A model generated the notes under the pieces. It ran no database searches. It was given only the letters and a program-made list of their open reading frames with translations, and was not told the DNA's origin. From assembly GCA_964531165.1 (NCBI GenBank), contig CAZHEA010000067.1, positions 1 to 17,508 on the forward strand: 17,508 bases of DNA, written 5' to 3'. Made by a program: the position numbers and the translations under genes. This document shows positions 1 through 7,991 of this stretch, in pieces. Every line of letters begins with the position of its first letter. Position 1 is the first letter of the stretch. The DNA is from SZUA-229 sp964531165. GTDB lineage: Bacteria; Pseudomonadota; Gammaproteobacteria; SZUA-229.

Positions 1-96
1 CCCAGTAATGATGCGGTGGTCGTTCGGCAGGAAGAAAATGGAATTGGGCTGGCTTTTATTGAGCTTAATTTCGGTGATGAAACGAGTCAGAAATGA
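1..96 (+). CDS. C-terminal end of a probable PilZ-domain protein (partial)
   Basis: The window opens inside a reading frame of 31 codons that ends at TGA 94-96. The tail contains the stretch ENGIGLAFIELN, which resembles the last beta strand of PilZ domains (a GIG/GVG turn followed by a hydrophobic strand and a short acidic tail). PilZ domains bind cyclic-di-GMP, but the diagnostic RxxxR and D/NxSxxG motifs would lie upstream of the window and cannot be checked. The gene ends 114 bases before the DUF1631 gene on the same strand, so the two may be co-transcribed. The frame and stop are seen directly. The family assignment is an inference from a short tail and could be wrong. Confidence 0.45.
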   Translation, partial: PSNDAVVVRQEENGIGLAFIELNFGDETSQK

Positions 97-210
97 CGAG
101 TGGGTAATCCCAGGTGGGCCATTACAGTTTATTGAATGTGATTCGGCTTGAATTAAAACGGGTCAGGATATCCTGATTTAGCAGACCATGGAACATGAGG
201 ATAGCTTCAG

Positions 211-2748
211 GTGAGTGATACTGAAACTGATAACCAGATCAATCAAAATATTGAAGAGCAGCCCCGCTATTATGCGGAGCTGATCGATGCAATCATTTCC
301 CAGTTGGAAAGCTACTTTGCTTCTAGTCTGGATGATCTGTTCAAGCAAGCCGATGATTATCTCTTTAAAGCGGCCGATGAGGCCACCAGCACGGCTGAGC
401 AAAATAGCCTGTTTGAGTGCATGAATGCGGTGCGCGATAATAAGAAAAACATTCAACAGGGTTTTGTCGACGAACTCAGTTTTTATTTGCAGCCGATGGG
501 GGATCTCGATGAGTTGCCGGAGAAAAAACCGGTAAAGAAGAGTGAAGAGCTGGGTCTGGTTGAACAGAATGAAATGGATGAAATGGTGCTTCTGACATCC
601 ATTAGCGGCAAGGCTGCTATGGAGCATTCCGAGCCAATTAATCACCTGATTGCACGTTTCAAAGAGTTAGGTAAATATAACGACCATATCTTTCATGGTG
701 AAGCACTGGAGCCAAAGCGCTTATGTGATGCGATGCATGAAGCGGTTTCCAAAACAGAACTCATCGATGATAACCGGCTGGTTGTATATCGCTTCTTTGA
801 AAAATCTCTTATCTGTGATCTCGGTTCACTCTATGAAAGTCTGAATAATTTATTAATAGAACAGGGGATTTTGCCTGAGATTAATTATAGTGGTGCTGCG
901 CCGCATTTTGAAGGTGGAGGTTATGAGGAAGATGTCGGCGGAGATCCGTCTGTAGATGCTGAAGTTGCAGCTGCAGAGCAAGCCCCGCCCGCTTTGCCGC
1001 CAGGTGCCAGAAGGGCGTTTGGTAGTGGAATGCAGGGCTACTCGGGACATGCAACGCAGGCGCCATCTATGCCTGGCGGCGGGGCTCCGCCTCCGCAAAA
1101 CTATCCGCAGGGTGGTCCTCCACCCGGTTATCCGCCACAACAGCCTGCCGGTGGTTATGCACCGGCGGGGCCACGCAGAGCATTTGGTAGTGGTATGCAG
1201 GGTTATGCTCAGCCTGCTTCGCCCGGTGGCTATCATTCTCCTGCCTCAATGCAGCAGTCCGGCGCAGCAACAGGCCCTGCAGGTCAGGAGTATTCAGCCG
1301 GTGTGCCGGTTGGTCAGGTACGTCAGAGCATAGAAAGTTTTGTGGGCGGTAGCCAGAATGATGTGGCACCGGGTGGTGCCGGCTACTACTCACAACAACA
1401 GGTAATGACAGCGCTAACCGGTTTGCAGGCACCGCCGGATGATATAAGTCAGACACCTCTGGTGTTTGATGCGAATCAGATTAAGAAAGCCGTACTGTCC
1501 AGCATTGGTGAGTCTGAAGGCGGTGCAGTTACCAAGGCCGTACATCAGGTTTCTGAAAAGACCATCGACTTTATCAAATTGATCTTCGATGCGATTATCG
1601 ACGAAGACAGCATTACCGATGAAATTAAAACGCTGTTATTGAGTTTGCAAATACCGGTTATCAAAGCCGCTATGCTGGATGCTGATTTCTTTGTTGATGA
1701 TCAGCATCCGGCACGTCAGCTTCTGGATAAAATTGCAGAAGCCGGTGTTGGCGTATCTGAACATGATGACCCGGTTTATATCGATATAGAAAAAATCGTA
1801 CGTAAGTTGCTTAGTGATTATGATGATGATGTTATTGCATTTACAATTGCCCTGAATGACCTTAATGAGCTGACTGAAGAGATTTATCGTAAGGCACGGG
1901 AAACCGAAGCGCGTTCGCAGAAAACGGTAAAAATGGCGCATGCTAAGAGTATCGTGCTGAAGGAAATTCGTAAAATCACCATTGGTAAAGAGCTACCGGA
2001 AGGTATCCGTACACTGGTATTGAAAGTTTGGCCGAGCATGATGTTTAACCATTTTCTTCAAAATGGTAAGGCCAATGATGAGTGGGTTGAGTTATTAATG
2101 ATTTTGCAAAAAATTATTGAAAGTGTGCAGCCAATTTACTCACAGGAAGACCTTGATGAGCTGGGACTGACGAATCAGGATATTATTGAAGCCACTCGAA
2201 GTAAGCTGGCAAACTGCAAAAAAAGTAAAAACATTGTCCAGCAGGTTGTTGCTGATTTAGAGATGACTTATGAAGCGCTGATGACAGCAACGGATATTAT
2301 GCAGCCGCAGGAAGTGGTGGCGGAAGCTGATGCGCAAATCGAATCAGGAAGTGCTCCACAGGAGGAGCAAACAGATGAGTTGACAGGGGATGAGTTCATC
2401 GAACTGGATCACGAAGAAGCCCAGGCTGAAACTGAACTGGAACCGGAAGTTGCTGATGAAGATAAAATATCAAAACAGAAAATAGCATCATTGCCGGACG
2501 GGGTGTCGCCGGGTGCCTGGTTTATTGTCTATAACGGTGAAGATAAGCCGGTGCGTCGATTGAAGCTGGCGGTGATACTGGTGCATGATGCGTCTATGGT
2601 GTTTGTTGATCACCTTGGTAATGTTGTAATAGAAAAAGACGCGGGTATTTTTGCAAATGAAATAGAGAAGGGGTTGTCAGGTTTAATTATGCAGCATTCT
2701 GTATTCGACCATGCGTTAAGTGCCGCACTGGAAACTATTGATCGCTAG
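211..2748 (+). CDS. DUF1631 family protein
   Basis: This is an 845-residue soluble protein with no signal peptide or membrane segment. A GTG start at 211 is fixed by an in-frame TAG at 202-204, and a GAGG sequence lies about ten bases upstream. The order is a helical acidic N-terminal domain (about 1-225), a Pro/Gly/Gln/Ala-rich and probably disordered linker (about 230-400), a second helical domain (about 410-700), an acidic Glu-rich stretch (about 700-755), and a C-terminal domain. That last domain has the pattern GAWFIVYN...RRLKLAVI...MVFVDHLGN...FDHALSAALE, typical of DUF1631 C-termini and somewhat PilZ-like. Members are often labelled 'thymidine phosphorylase', but no nucleoside phosphorylase motif is visible, so that name should not be used. 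The biochemical function is unknown. The linker carries the peptide RRAFGSGMQGY at residues 267-277 and again at 322-332. The upstream neighbour may be a PilZ protein, which would fit a c-di-GMP-related role, but this is inference. Confidence 0.88.
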   Translation: MSDTETDNQINQNIEEQPRYYAELIDAIISQLESYFASSLDDLFKQADDYLFKAADEATSTAEQNSLFECMNAVRDNKKNIQQGFVDELSFYLQPMGDLDELPEKKPVKKSEELGLVEQNEMDEMVLLTSISGKAAMEHSEPINHLIARFKELGKYNDHIFHGEALEPKRLCDAMHEAVSKTELIDDNRLVVYRFFEKSLICDLGSLYESLNNLLIEQGILPEINYSGAAPHFEGGGYEEDVGGDPSVDAEVAAAEQAPPALPPGARRAFGSGMQGYSGHATQAPSMPGGGAPPPQNYPQGGPPPGYPPQQPAGGYAPAGPRRAFGSGMQGYAQPASPGGYHSPASMQQSGAATGPAGQEYSAGVPVGQVRQSIESFVGGSQNDVAPGGAGYYSQQQVMTALTGLQAPPDDISQTPLVFDANQIKKAVLSSIGESEGGAVTKAVHQVSEKTIDFIKLIFDAIIDEDSITDEIKTLLLSLQIPVIKAAMLDADFFVDDQHPARQLLDKIAEAGVGVSEHDDPVYIDIEKIVRKLLSDYDDDVIAFTIALNDLNELTEEIYRKARETEARSQKTVKMAHAKSIVLKEIRKITIGKELPEGIRTLVLKVWPSMMFNHFLQNGKANDEWVELLMILQKIIESVQPIYSQEDLDELGLTNQDIIEATRSKLANCKKSKNIVQQVVADLEMTYEALMTATDIMQPQEVVAEADAQIESGSAPQEEQTDELTGDEFIELDHEEAQAETELEPEVADEDKISKQKIASLPDGVSPGAWFIVYNGEDKPVRRLKLAVILVHDASMVFVDHLGNVVIEKDAGIFANEIEKGLSGLIMQHSVFDHALSAALETIDR
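1009..1041 (+). repeat. First copy of the RRAFGSGMQGY peptide repeat in the DUF1631 linker
   Basis: These eleven codons encode RRAFGSGMQGY (residues 267-277) in the disordered linker. The second copy begins 55 residues later. The two copies differ at seven nucleotides over six codons, and every difference is synonymous. The peptide therefore seems to be conserved by selection rather than left by a very recent DNA duplication. It may be a short binding motif. Confidence 0.85.
1174..1206 (+). repeat. Second copy of the RRAFGSGMQGY peptide repeat in the DUF1631 linker
   Basis: These codons encode the same eleven residues (322-332) as the copy at 1009-1041. Both are preceded by small and proline residues (PPGA before the first, AGP before the second) and followed by linker rich in Pro, Gly, Ser and Gln. 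The codons differ (for example CGC AGA GCA here, AGA AGG GCG in the first copy) while the peptide is identical. Confidence 0.85.
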
Positions 2749-2805
2749 CAGGTCGTTGAAATTTATTTTGGTGGGTGCGTACGGCGACGGCGGTTTAAGA
2801 AAATC

Positions 2806-2849
2806 TTCAGTGGTAACTATTTTTTAGTAAACGAATATTAACCACTGAA
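2806..2849. repeat. Inverted repeat upstream of proA
   Basis: TTCAGTGGT at 2806-2814 is the exact reverse complement of ACCACTGAA at 2841-2849, with 26 bases between. The loop contains a smaller ACTA/TAGT pair around a T-run. It lies in the 190-base gap between the DUF1631 gene and proA. No run of T follows the right arm, so it is not a classic intrinsic terminator. It could be an RNA hairpin or an operator. I see no convincing promoter in the rest of this gap. Confidence 0.4.
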
Positions 2850-2938
2850 TTCTTCCGCGTATTGTCTTATTAATTGCCTGCGTCTGTCGCCAGTCTATGG
2901 CAAAATAGTCATTCAGTTAAATCACATCAGAAACATTC

Positions 2939-4186
2939 ATGAAAGCATACATGCAACAACTGGGTCAGAAGGCCCGCGCCGCTGCGGTTGAAGTGTCCCG
3001 CGCCGAATCATCTGTAAAAAATCAGGCACTACTCGCCATTGCCGCTGCGATTGATGCGGCAGCGGACGTTTTAAAATCTGAAAATCAGAAAGATTTGCAG
3101 GCGGGAAAAGACAAGGGGCTTGATGCCGCCATGCTGGATCGGCTGGAATTAAATGATACCCGCATTGCGGGTATGTCAGAAGGCCTGCGTCAGATAGCGG
3201 CGCTGCAGGATCCGATTGGTGAAATTACCGATATGGCCTATCGCCCGTCGGGTATTCAAATTGGTAAAATGCGGGTGCCGCTAGGGGTTATTGGTATTAT
3301 TTATGAGTCCCGTCCGAATGTCACCGCCGATGCGGCAGGGCTGTGTCTGAAATCTGGCAACGCTACCATTTTACGCGGTGGCTCAGAAGCTATTCATTCT
3401 AATCAAGCGGTGGCGAAATGCATTCAACAGGGCTTGATCGAAGCGGGTTTGCCGGCGGATGCTGTGCAGGTTGTGCAAACTACTGACCGTGCCGCGGTAG
3501 GTGAGCTGATTACATCCAGTGACGCGGTGGATGTGATAATACCCCGTGGCGGTAAAAGTTTAATTGAGCGTATTAGCAAAGAGGCAACCGTGCCGGTTAT
3601 TAAACATCTGGATGGTATTTGTCACGTCTATATCGATGCGCAGGCCGATTTGCCCAAAGCCAGCGATATTGCCTTTAATGCAAAAACCCATCGTTATGGG
3701 GTGTGTAATGCCATGGAAACGTTACTGGTGCATGAATCTATTGCGGCGCAGTGTTTGCCGGAACTGGCACAGCGTTATTCTGAAAAAGGTGTTGAGTTAC
3801 GGGGCTGCGAGCAAACCCGTAAAATTATTGATTGTAAGCAGGCAACTAATGAAGACTGGGATACGGAATACCTGGCGGCCATCCTGTCTATCAAACTGGT
3901 GAATGATATTGATCAGGCGATGGCTCACATTAACCAACATGGCTCGCATCATACCGATACCATCGTCACTGAAAACTACACTTTGGCAAGGCGCTTCCTG
4001 CGGGAAGTTGATTCGAGTTCGGTGATGGTGAATGTATCAACGCGCTTTGCCGATGGCTTTGAATATGGTCTGGGAGCAGAAATTGGCATCAGTACCGATA
4101 AACTGCATGCACGCGGGCCGGTGGGGCTGGAAGGTTTAACTTCTCTGAAATATGTGGTGCTGGGTGATGGGCAAATTCGGGAGTAA
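2939..4186 (+). CDS. proA: Glutamate-5-semialdehyde dehydrogenase (gamma-glutamyl phosphate reductase)
   Basis: ProA reduces gamma-glutamyl phosphate to glutamate-5-semialdehyde with NADPH, the second step of proline synthesis, in the cytoplasm. The 415-residue length matches the family (E. coli about 417). Recognisable segments are VPLGVIGIIYESRPNVT (about 113-129), LKSGNATILRGGSEA (about 137-151), IIPRGGKSLI (about 200-209), the catalytic cysteine region YGVCNAMETLLV with Cys about 256, and the C-terminal block ending in GLGAEIGISTDKLHARGPVGLEGLTSLKY. The ATG at 2939 has no clear ribosome binding site; an in-frame ATG at 2951 (MQQLGQKAR) is an equally plausible start. The partner kinase gene proB is not adjacent. 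nadD follows after 24 bases, so this is probably the first gene of a housekeeping operon. Confidence 0.97.
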   Translation: MKAYMQQLGQKARAAAVEVSRAESSVKNQALLAIAAAIDAAADVLKSENQKDLQAGKDKGLDAAMLDRLELNDTRIAGMSEGLRQIAALQDPIGEITDMAYRPSGIQIGKMRVPLGVIGIIYESRPNVTADAAGLCLKSGNATILRGGSEAIHSNQAVAKCIQQGLIEAGLPADAVQVVQTTDRAAVGELITSSDAVDVIIPRGGKSLIERISKEATVPVIKHLDGICHVYIDAQADLPKASDIAFNAKTHRYGVCNAMETLLVHESIAAQCLPELAQRYSEKGVELRGCEQTRKIIDCKQATNEDWDTEYLAAILSIKLVNDIDQAMAHINQHGSHHTDTIVTENYTLARRFLREVDSSSVMVNVSTRFADGFEYGLGAEIGISTDKLHARGPVGLEGLTSLKYVVLGDGQIRE

Positions 4187-4210
4187 CTTTAAAAGCATGT
4201 TGTTTAAAAA

Positions 4211-4840
4211 ATGTCTAAACTAATTGGCATACTCGGCGGCACCTTTGACCCCGTACACTACGGTCACCTGCGACCTGCGCTGGATATTATGCAGCAGGTG
4301 GGGTTGTCAGAAGTCCGCTTTATTCCCAATCGAATCCCGCCGCATCGAGATTCCCCCGTGCTAACGGATCAACAGCGTGCGCAGCTGGTGCAAATCGCAA
4401 TACAGGATACCGCAGGCTTTGTGCTGGATAAGCGTGAGCTGTTGCGTAGCGGTCCATCCTATATGGTTGATACATTACAAAGCCTTAAAAACGAATTTCC
4501 TGAGGATACGCTTTGCCTGATGATGGGTATGGATGCGTTTAATGATTTACCACAATGGCACCGCTGGCAGTCTATACTTGGACTATGTCATATTATTGTT
4601 ACCACTCGCCCGGGGGCAGAGTTGCCCGACTTTGCCGCCACTCCCGCTATTTCAGCGTGTTTAAGCGATCAGGCTCAGAACTTGTTGCAAAGACCTGCGG
4701 GTCAAATTCTGTTACAATCCGTAACTCAGCTGGATATTTCAGCCAGTCAGATACGTCGCTACCTGTCCGCAGGGCAGAGCACGCAATACCTGTTACCCGA
4801 AACCGTTAGAGAAAAACTTGAACAAGCCTATGTCGAATAA
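4211..4840 (+). CDS. nadD: Nicotinate-mononucleotide adenylyltransferase
   Basis: NadD transfers AMP from ATP to nicotinate mononucleotide to make deamido-NAD, an essential step of NAD synthesis. The 209-residue protein has the nucleotidyltransferase signature GGTFDPVHYGH at residues 9-20 (His17 and His20 of the HxGH motif) and the second ATP-binding motif SASQIR at about 177-182, equivalent to ISSTxxR. In between is the NMN-binding LMMGMDAFNDLPQWHRW stretch typical of bacterial NadD. The ATG at 4211 follows the proA stop by 24 bases, with no strong ribosome binding site visible. Its 3' end overlaps the start of rsfS by 11 bases, the usual arrangement in Gammaproteobacteria. Confidence 0.97.
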   Translation: MSKLIGILGGTFDPVHYGHLRPALDIMQQVGLSEVRFIPNRIPPHRDSPVLTDQQRAQLVQIAIQDTAGFVLDKRELLRSGPSYMVDTLQSLKNEFPEDTLCLMMGMDAFNDLPQWHRWQSILGLCHIIVTTRPGAELPDFAATPAISACLSDQAQNLLQRPAGQILLQSVTQLDISASQIRRYLSAGQSTQYLLPETVREKLEQAYVE

Positions 4841-5198
4841 TGCCAAATTATCTATTGAAGATTTAAAATCCCTTATTTTAACCGCCCTTGATGACATGAA
4901 GGCGGTAGATATTATCGAGCTGGATGTGTTGGGTAAAACCAGCGTCACAGATTTAATTGTTATTGCCGGCGGTACGTCTAGCCGGCACGTGAAATCTATT
5001 GCGGCAAATGTTGCGCTGGAAGCTAAAAAGGCGGGCAGTCAGCCGCTGGGTATTGAAGGCGAGACAGAGGGCGAATGGGTGCTGGTTGATATGGGCGATA
5101 TTGTGCTGCACGTAATGCAACCCCATGTTCGACAGTTTTACGATTTAGAAAAGCTCTGGAGCTTTAACGAGCCTACCGAGGCATCGGTAGAAAGTTAA
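4830..5198 (+). CDS. rsfS: Ribosome silencing factor RsfS
   Basis: RsfS binds ribosomal protein L14 (uL14) on the large subunit and blocks subunit joining when nutrients are scarce. The 122-residue protein carries the family core: VDIIELDVLGKTSVTDLIVIAGGTSSRHVKSIA, then LGIEGETEGEWVLVDMGDIVLHVM and RQFYDLEKLWS near the C-terminus. I chose the ATG at 4830 (MSNNAKLSIEDL); an in-frame TTG at 4818 would add four residues but is less likely. The start lies inside the end of nadD (11-base overlap), which points to coupled translation. About 15 residues follow the usual LEKLWS end, a harmless extension. Confidence 0.95.
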   Translation: MSNNAKLSIEDLKSLILTALDDMKAVDIIELDVLGKTSVTDLIVIAGGTSSRHVKSIAANVALEAKKAGSQPLGIEGETEGEWVLVDMGDIVLHVMQPHVRQFYDLEKLWSFNEPTEASVES

Positions 5199-5234
5199 TA
5201 CACATTCTGCTGAGGTATTGTTGCGAATCTTCTT

Positions 5235-5705
5235 ATGCGTATTTTATTATTAGCGGTGGGTCAGAAAATGCCCGTCTGGGTGGAGCAGGGATATAAAGAA
5301 TATGCGCATCGCATGCCCGCAGAAGCGAAGCTGGAGTTAAAGGAAATAGCACCGGGTAAGCGCGGTAAAAATGCCGATATTAAGCGTATTGTTGAAGATG
5401 AGGGACAGCGATTAAAGGCCGCGATACCGAAATCAGCCCATGTGGTTGTGCTCGATGTCGAGGGTAAGTCGCATAGCACTGAGCAGTTGGCCCGGCGCAT
5501 GGATGACTGGATGCACAGTGGACAGGATATCTGTTTACTGGTGGGCGGCCCGGAAGGTTTGTCGACGGAGTGCCGTGCGTTGGCTGATGAAAAATGGTCA
5601 TTGTCCGCATTAACTTTTCCTCATCCGCTGGTGCGAGTCATTCTTGCGGAACAGTTATATCGAGCCTGGTCGGTGTTGCGTCATCATCCGTATCATCGTG
5701 CTTAA
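5235..5705 (+). CDS. rlmH: 23S rRNA (pseudouridine1915-N3)-methyltransferase RlmH
   Basis: RlmH is a SPOUT-class methyltransferase that uses S-adenosylmethionine to methylate pseudouridine 1915 in helix 69 of 23S rRNA on assembled 70S ribosomes. At 156 residues it matches the family (E. coli 155). It shows GKRGKNADIKRI at about 41-52, the SAM-binding knot LLVGGPEGLS at 101-110, WSLSALTFPHPLVRVILAEQLYRAW at 121-145, and the C-terminal HPYHR at 151-155. The ATG at 5235 aligns with the family start, although the only good GAGG sequence lies about 19 bases upstream. It follows rsfS after 36 bases. The gene often found next, mrdA, is absent; a 171-base AT-rich gap leads to maf. Confidence 0.97.
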   Translation: MRILLLAVGQKMPVWVEQGYKEYAHRMPAEAKLELKEIAPGKRGKNADIKRIVEDEGQRLKAAIPKSAHVVVLDVEGKSHSTEQLARRMDDWMHSGQDICLLVGGPEGLSTECRALADEKWSLSALTFPHPLVRVILAEQLYRAWSVLRHHPYHRA

Positions 5706-5788
5706 GGTTGTAAATGTCTTGATGGCTTAGATGAAAATTATTCGATTAATTTTTGAATGCTATTGTTACGGGTAATCAATATTTCCGG

Positions 5789-5797
5789 TGACATAAT
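5789..5797 (+). promoter_or_regulatory. Possible extended -10 promoter upstream of maf
   Basis: The sequence TGACATAAT combines the TG of an extended -10 element with a five-of-six match to TATAAT. It lies about 80 bases before the maf start in the AT-rich gap after rlmH. No good -35 hexamer is found at 16-18 bases. A second weak option nearer the gene is TTGCTG (5828-5833) with TATATT (5853-5858), but its 19-base spacer is long. The presence of a promoter here is inference. Confidence 0.3.
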
Positions 5798-5876
5798 TTG
5801 TATGGAAAAATTCTGTAAGTAATTCAGTTGCTGTTTTAATTAAGTAGAAAAGTATATTAAATAAAAAGCATAATAA

Positions 5877-6473
5877 ATGACGCCTGATTCTGATTTAACC
5901 CCACCTCAAATTACCCTGGCTTCGGCTTCCCCAAGACGCCGGCAACTCCTTGACCAGATTCAGGTTAGCTATACAGTACACCCGGTTGATATTGATGAGT
6001 CTCATATCGCGGGAGAAACTCCTGAGCAGTTTGTGACGCGTCTGGCGCTGGAAAAAGCCCGGGCAGGATACGGTAACTTACCTGTAAGGCCGGCGCTAGG
6101 GTCTGATACTATTGTGATTTGCGAACAACAAATTCTGGGAAAACCTGTAGATCAGCAAATGGCTTTAGCGATGCTAAATTTACTCAGTGCCAATACACAT
6201 CAGGTAATGACAGCGGTGGCTGTCTGTAATGGTGAAACAGAACACTGTGTCCTGAGCGTGAGTAATGTAGAATTTGAGCGATTAAGCGAACAGCAGATTC
6301 ATGCTTACTGGCAAACCGGTGAGCCGGCAGATAAAGCCGGTGCTTATGGTGTTCAGGGGATTGCAGCGCAATTTATTAAAAATATAAATGGCAGCTATTC
6401 GGGTATTATGGGTTTACCTTTATTTGAAACAGCACAGTTACTGAAGCAGGCCGGTATTAAAAATTTATTATAG
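5877..6473 (+). CDS. maf: Maf/YhdE-type nucleoside triphosphate pyrophosphatase
   Basis: Maf proteins hydrolyse nucleoside triphosphates to monophosphates and act on modified or non-canonical nucleotides; the YhdE branch prefers dTTP and UTP. The 198-residue protein has the signature SASPRR (16-21), the EKARAG segment (59-64), the acidic motif GSDTIV with Asp77, THQVMTAVAV (107-116), DKAGAYGVQG (152-161) and NGSYSGIMGLP (171-181). The THQVMTAVAV and AGAYGVQG segments fit YhdE better than YceF. The ATG at 5877 is the natural start; its ribosome binding site is poor. rng follows closely, as in many Gammaproteobacteria, but the mreBCD genes often found before maf are missing here. Confidence 0.94.
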   Translation: MTPDSDLTPPQITLASASPRRRQLLDQIQVSYTVHPVDIDESHIAGETPEQFVTRLALEKARAGYGNLPVRPALGSDTIVICEQQILGKPVDQQMALAMLNLLSANTHQVMTAVAVCNGETEHCVLSVSNVEFERLSEQQIHAYWQTGEPADKAGAYGVQGIAAQFIKNINGSYSGIMGLPLFETAQLLKQAGIKNLL

Positions 6474-6514
6474 ATCTGTCGCTACTATAGCCAGTGAATG
6501 GAATGAAATTAAAC

Positions 6515-7969
6515 ATGAGTAAAGAAATTCTAATTAATGTTACACCACAGGAAACTCGGGTCGCGATTCTGGAAAATGGCGTACTACAGGAAGTCTATAT
6601 AGAACGTAGTCGAAATAAAGGACTGGTGGGTAATATATATAAAGGCCGGGTCTGTCGGGTGCTACCGGGCATGGAAGCGGCATTTGTAGAAGTGGGTATG
6701 GAACGTGCGGCATTTTTACACGTTTCTGATATTGCACCACATACCAATGGTGACAATGGTAAGCCGACTATTTCGCATTTATTAACCGAAGGCCAGGATG
6801 TTCTGGTGCAGGTTATTAAAGATCCGATGGGGACTAAAGGTGCAAGGTTAACTGCGCACATCACAATTCCATCACGCTATCTGGTGTTTATGCCTAACTC
6901 GGAAAATGTCGGTGTTTCGTCGCGCATTGAAGATGAGTCTGAACGTGAGCGACTGCGGAGCATGTTATTAGATCAGAAAGATTTGCTGGGTGAGTCAGGC
7001 TACATTATTCGCACCGCTGCCGAAACCGCAACGCCGGAATCGATGGTACAGGATATTTTATTTTTAAATAAGCTATGGACTTCTATTAGCGATAAGGCGA
7101 AAACAGAAAGCGCCGGCAATGTAATTCATGAAGATCTGTCATTACCGATGCGGGTGTTGCGCGACATGATAGATGAAGATCTTGAAAAAATTCGGGTTGA
7201 CTCTCGTGAGACCAGCCGCAAGATGCAACACTTTGCAGAAAAGTTAATGATAGAAGCGAAGGATAAAATTGAGCACTATCCCGGTGAGCGCCCGATATTT
7301 GACCTGTATGGAGTTGAAGATGAGATACAGAAAGGGCTGGGTCGCAAGACGCATTTAAAATCCGGAGGTTATCTGATTATTGATCAAACCGAAGCGATGA
7401 CCACAATAGATGTGAATACCGGCGCGTTTGTCGGCCATAGAAATTTAGAAGAAACGATTTTTAAGACCAACCTTGAAGCTGCACATGCTATTGCCAGACA
7501 ACTGCGTCTGCGTAATCTGGGTGGAATTATTATTATTGATTTTATTGATATGGTAGAAGAAGACCATCGCGCGCAGGTGTTGCGGGCGTTAGAAAAAGCC
7601 CTTGATAAAGATCATGCCCGTACGCAGGTTTGCGAAGTGTCATCATTAGGTCTGGTTGAGATGACGCGTAAAAGAACCCGTGAAAGTCTCGAACATGTTT
7701 TGTGTGAAACCTGCCCAACATGTGAAGGTAAGGGGTATATCAAGAGCGCAGAGACTGCCTGCTATGAAGTGTTTAGAGAAATTTTGCGCGAAGCTCGTCA
7801 ATTTGAGGCTAAACAATTGCTGGTGCTGGCCGCGCAGGATGTTATCGATTTATTAGTTGATGAAGAGTCAAATAGTCTGGCGGAGCTGGAAGACTTCATT
7901 GGTGTGCCAATTAAATTGCAGGTTGAGTCACTCTATACTCAGGAGCAGTTTGATGTGGTTATTATGTAG
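6515..7969 (+). CDS. rng: Ribonuclease G
   Basis: RNase G is a single-strand-specific endoribonuclease that matures the 5' end of 16S rRNA and cleaves some mRNAs. From ATG 6515 the protein is 484 residues (E. coli 489) and begins MSKEILINVTPQETRVA, matching the family start; the frame is open upstream to a GTG at 6494 and an ATG at 6503, so a longer form is possible but unlikely. It has an S1-like RNA-binding domain (about 36-120), the catalytic magnesium-binding region with IDVNTG (Asp299) and DFIDM (Asp342 and Asp345), and the zinc-link CPTCEGKG (400-407). The long C-terminal scaffold of RNase E is absent, so this is RNase G and not RNase E. It lies 41 bases after maf and 22 bases before yhdP. 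Confidence 0.95.
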   Translation: MSKEILINVTPQETRVAILENGVLQEVYIERSRNKGLVGNIYKGRVCRVLPGMEAAFVEVGMERAAFLHVSDIAPHTNGDNGKPTISHLLTEGQDVLVQVIKDPMGTKGARLTAHITIPSRYLVFMPNSENVGVSSRIEDESERERLRSMLLDQKDLLGESGYIIRTAAETATPESMVQDILFLNKLWTSISDKAKTESAGNVIHEDLSLPMRVLRDMIDEDLEKIRVDSRETSRKMQHFAEKLMIEAKDKIEHYPGERPIFDLYGVEDEIQKGLGRKTHLKSGGYLIIDQTEAMTTIDVNTGAFVGHRNLEETIFKTNLEAAHAIARQLRLRNLGGIIIIDFIDMVEEDHRAQVLRALEKALDKDHARTQVCEVSSLGLVEMTRKRTRESLEHVLCETCPTCEGKGYIKSAETACYEVFREILREARQFEAKQLLVLAAQDVIDLLVDEESNSLAELEDFIGVPIKLQVESLYTQEQFDVVIM

Positions 7970-7991
7970 TGCGGTGTTTTTGAGATAGTTA

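Noticed and set aside
163..176. Perfect 14-base palindrome TCAGGATATCCTGA before the DUF1631 gene
   Set aside because: About one such palindrome is expected by chance in a window of this size, and no promoter lies beside it.
853..1456. Overlapping long open frames on both strands within the DUF1631 linker
   Set aside because: They are shadows of the low-complexity Pro/Gly-rich coding region; their products have arginine- and histidine-rich composition without recognisable domains.
211..2748. 'Thymidine phosphorylase' label common for DUF1631 proteins
   Set aside because: No nucleoside phosphorylase signature is visible and the predicted architecture does not fit such an enzyme.
5734..5753. 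AAAATTA/TAATTTT stem after rlmH, considered as a terminator
   Set aside because: The stem is only A-T pairs around a six-base loop, too weak for an intrinsic terminator.
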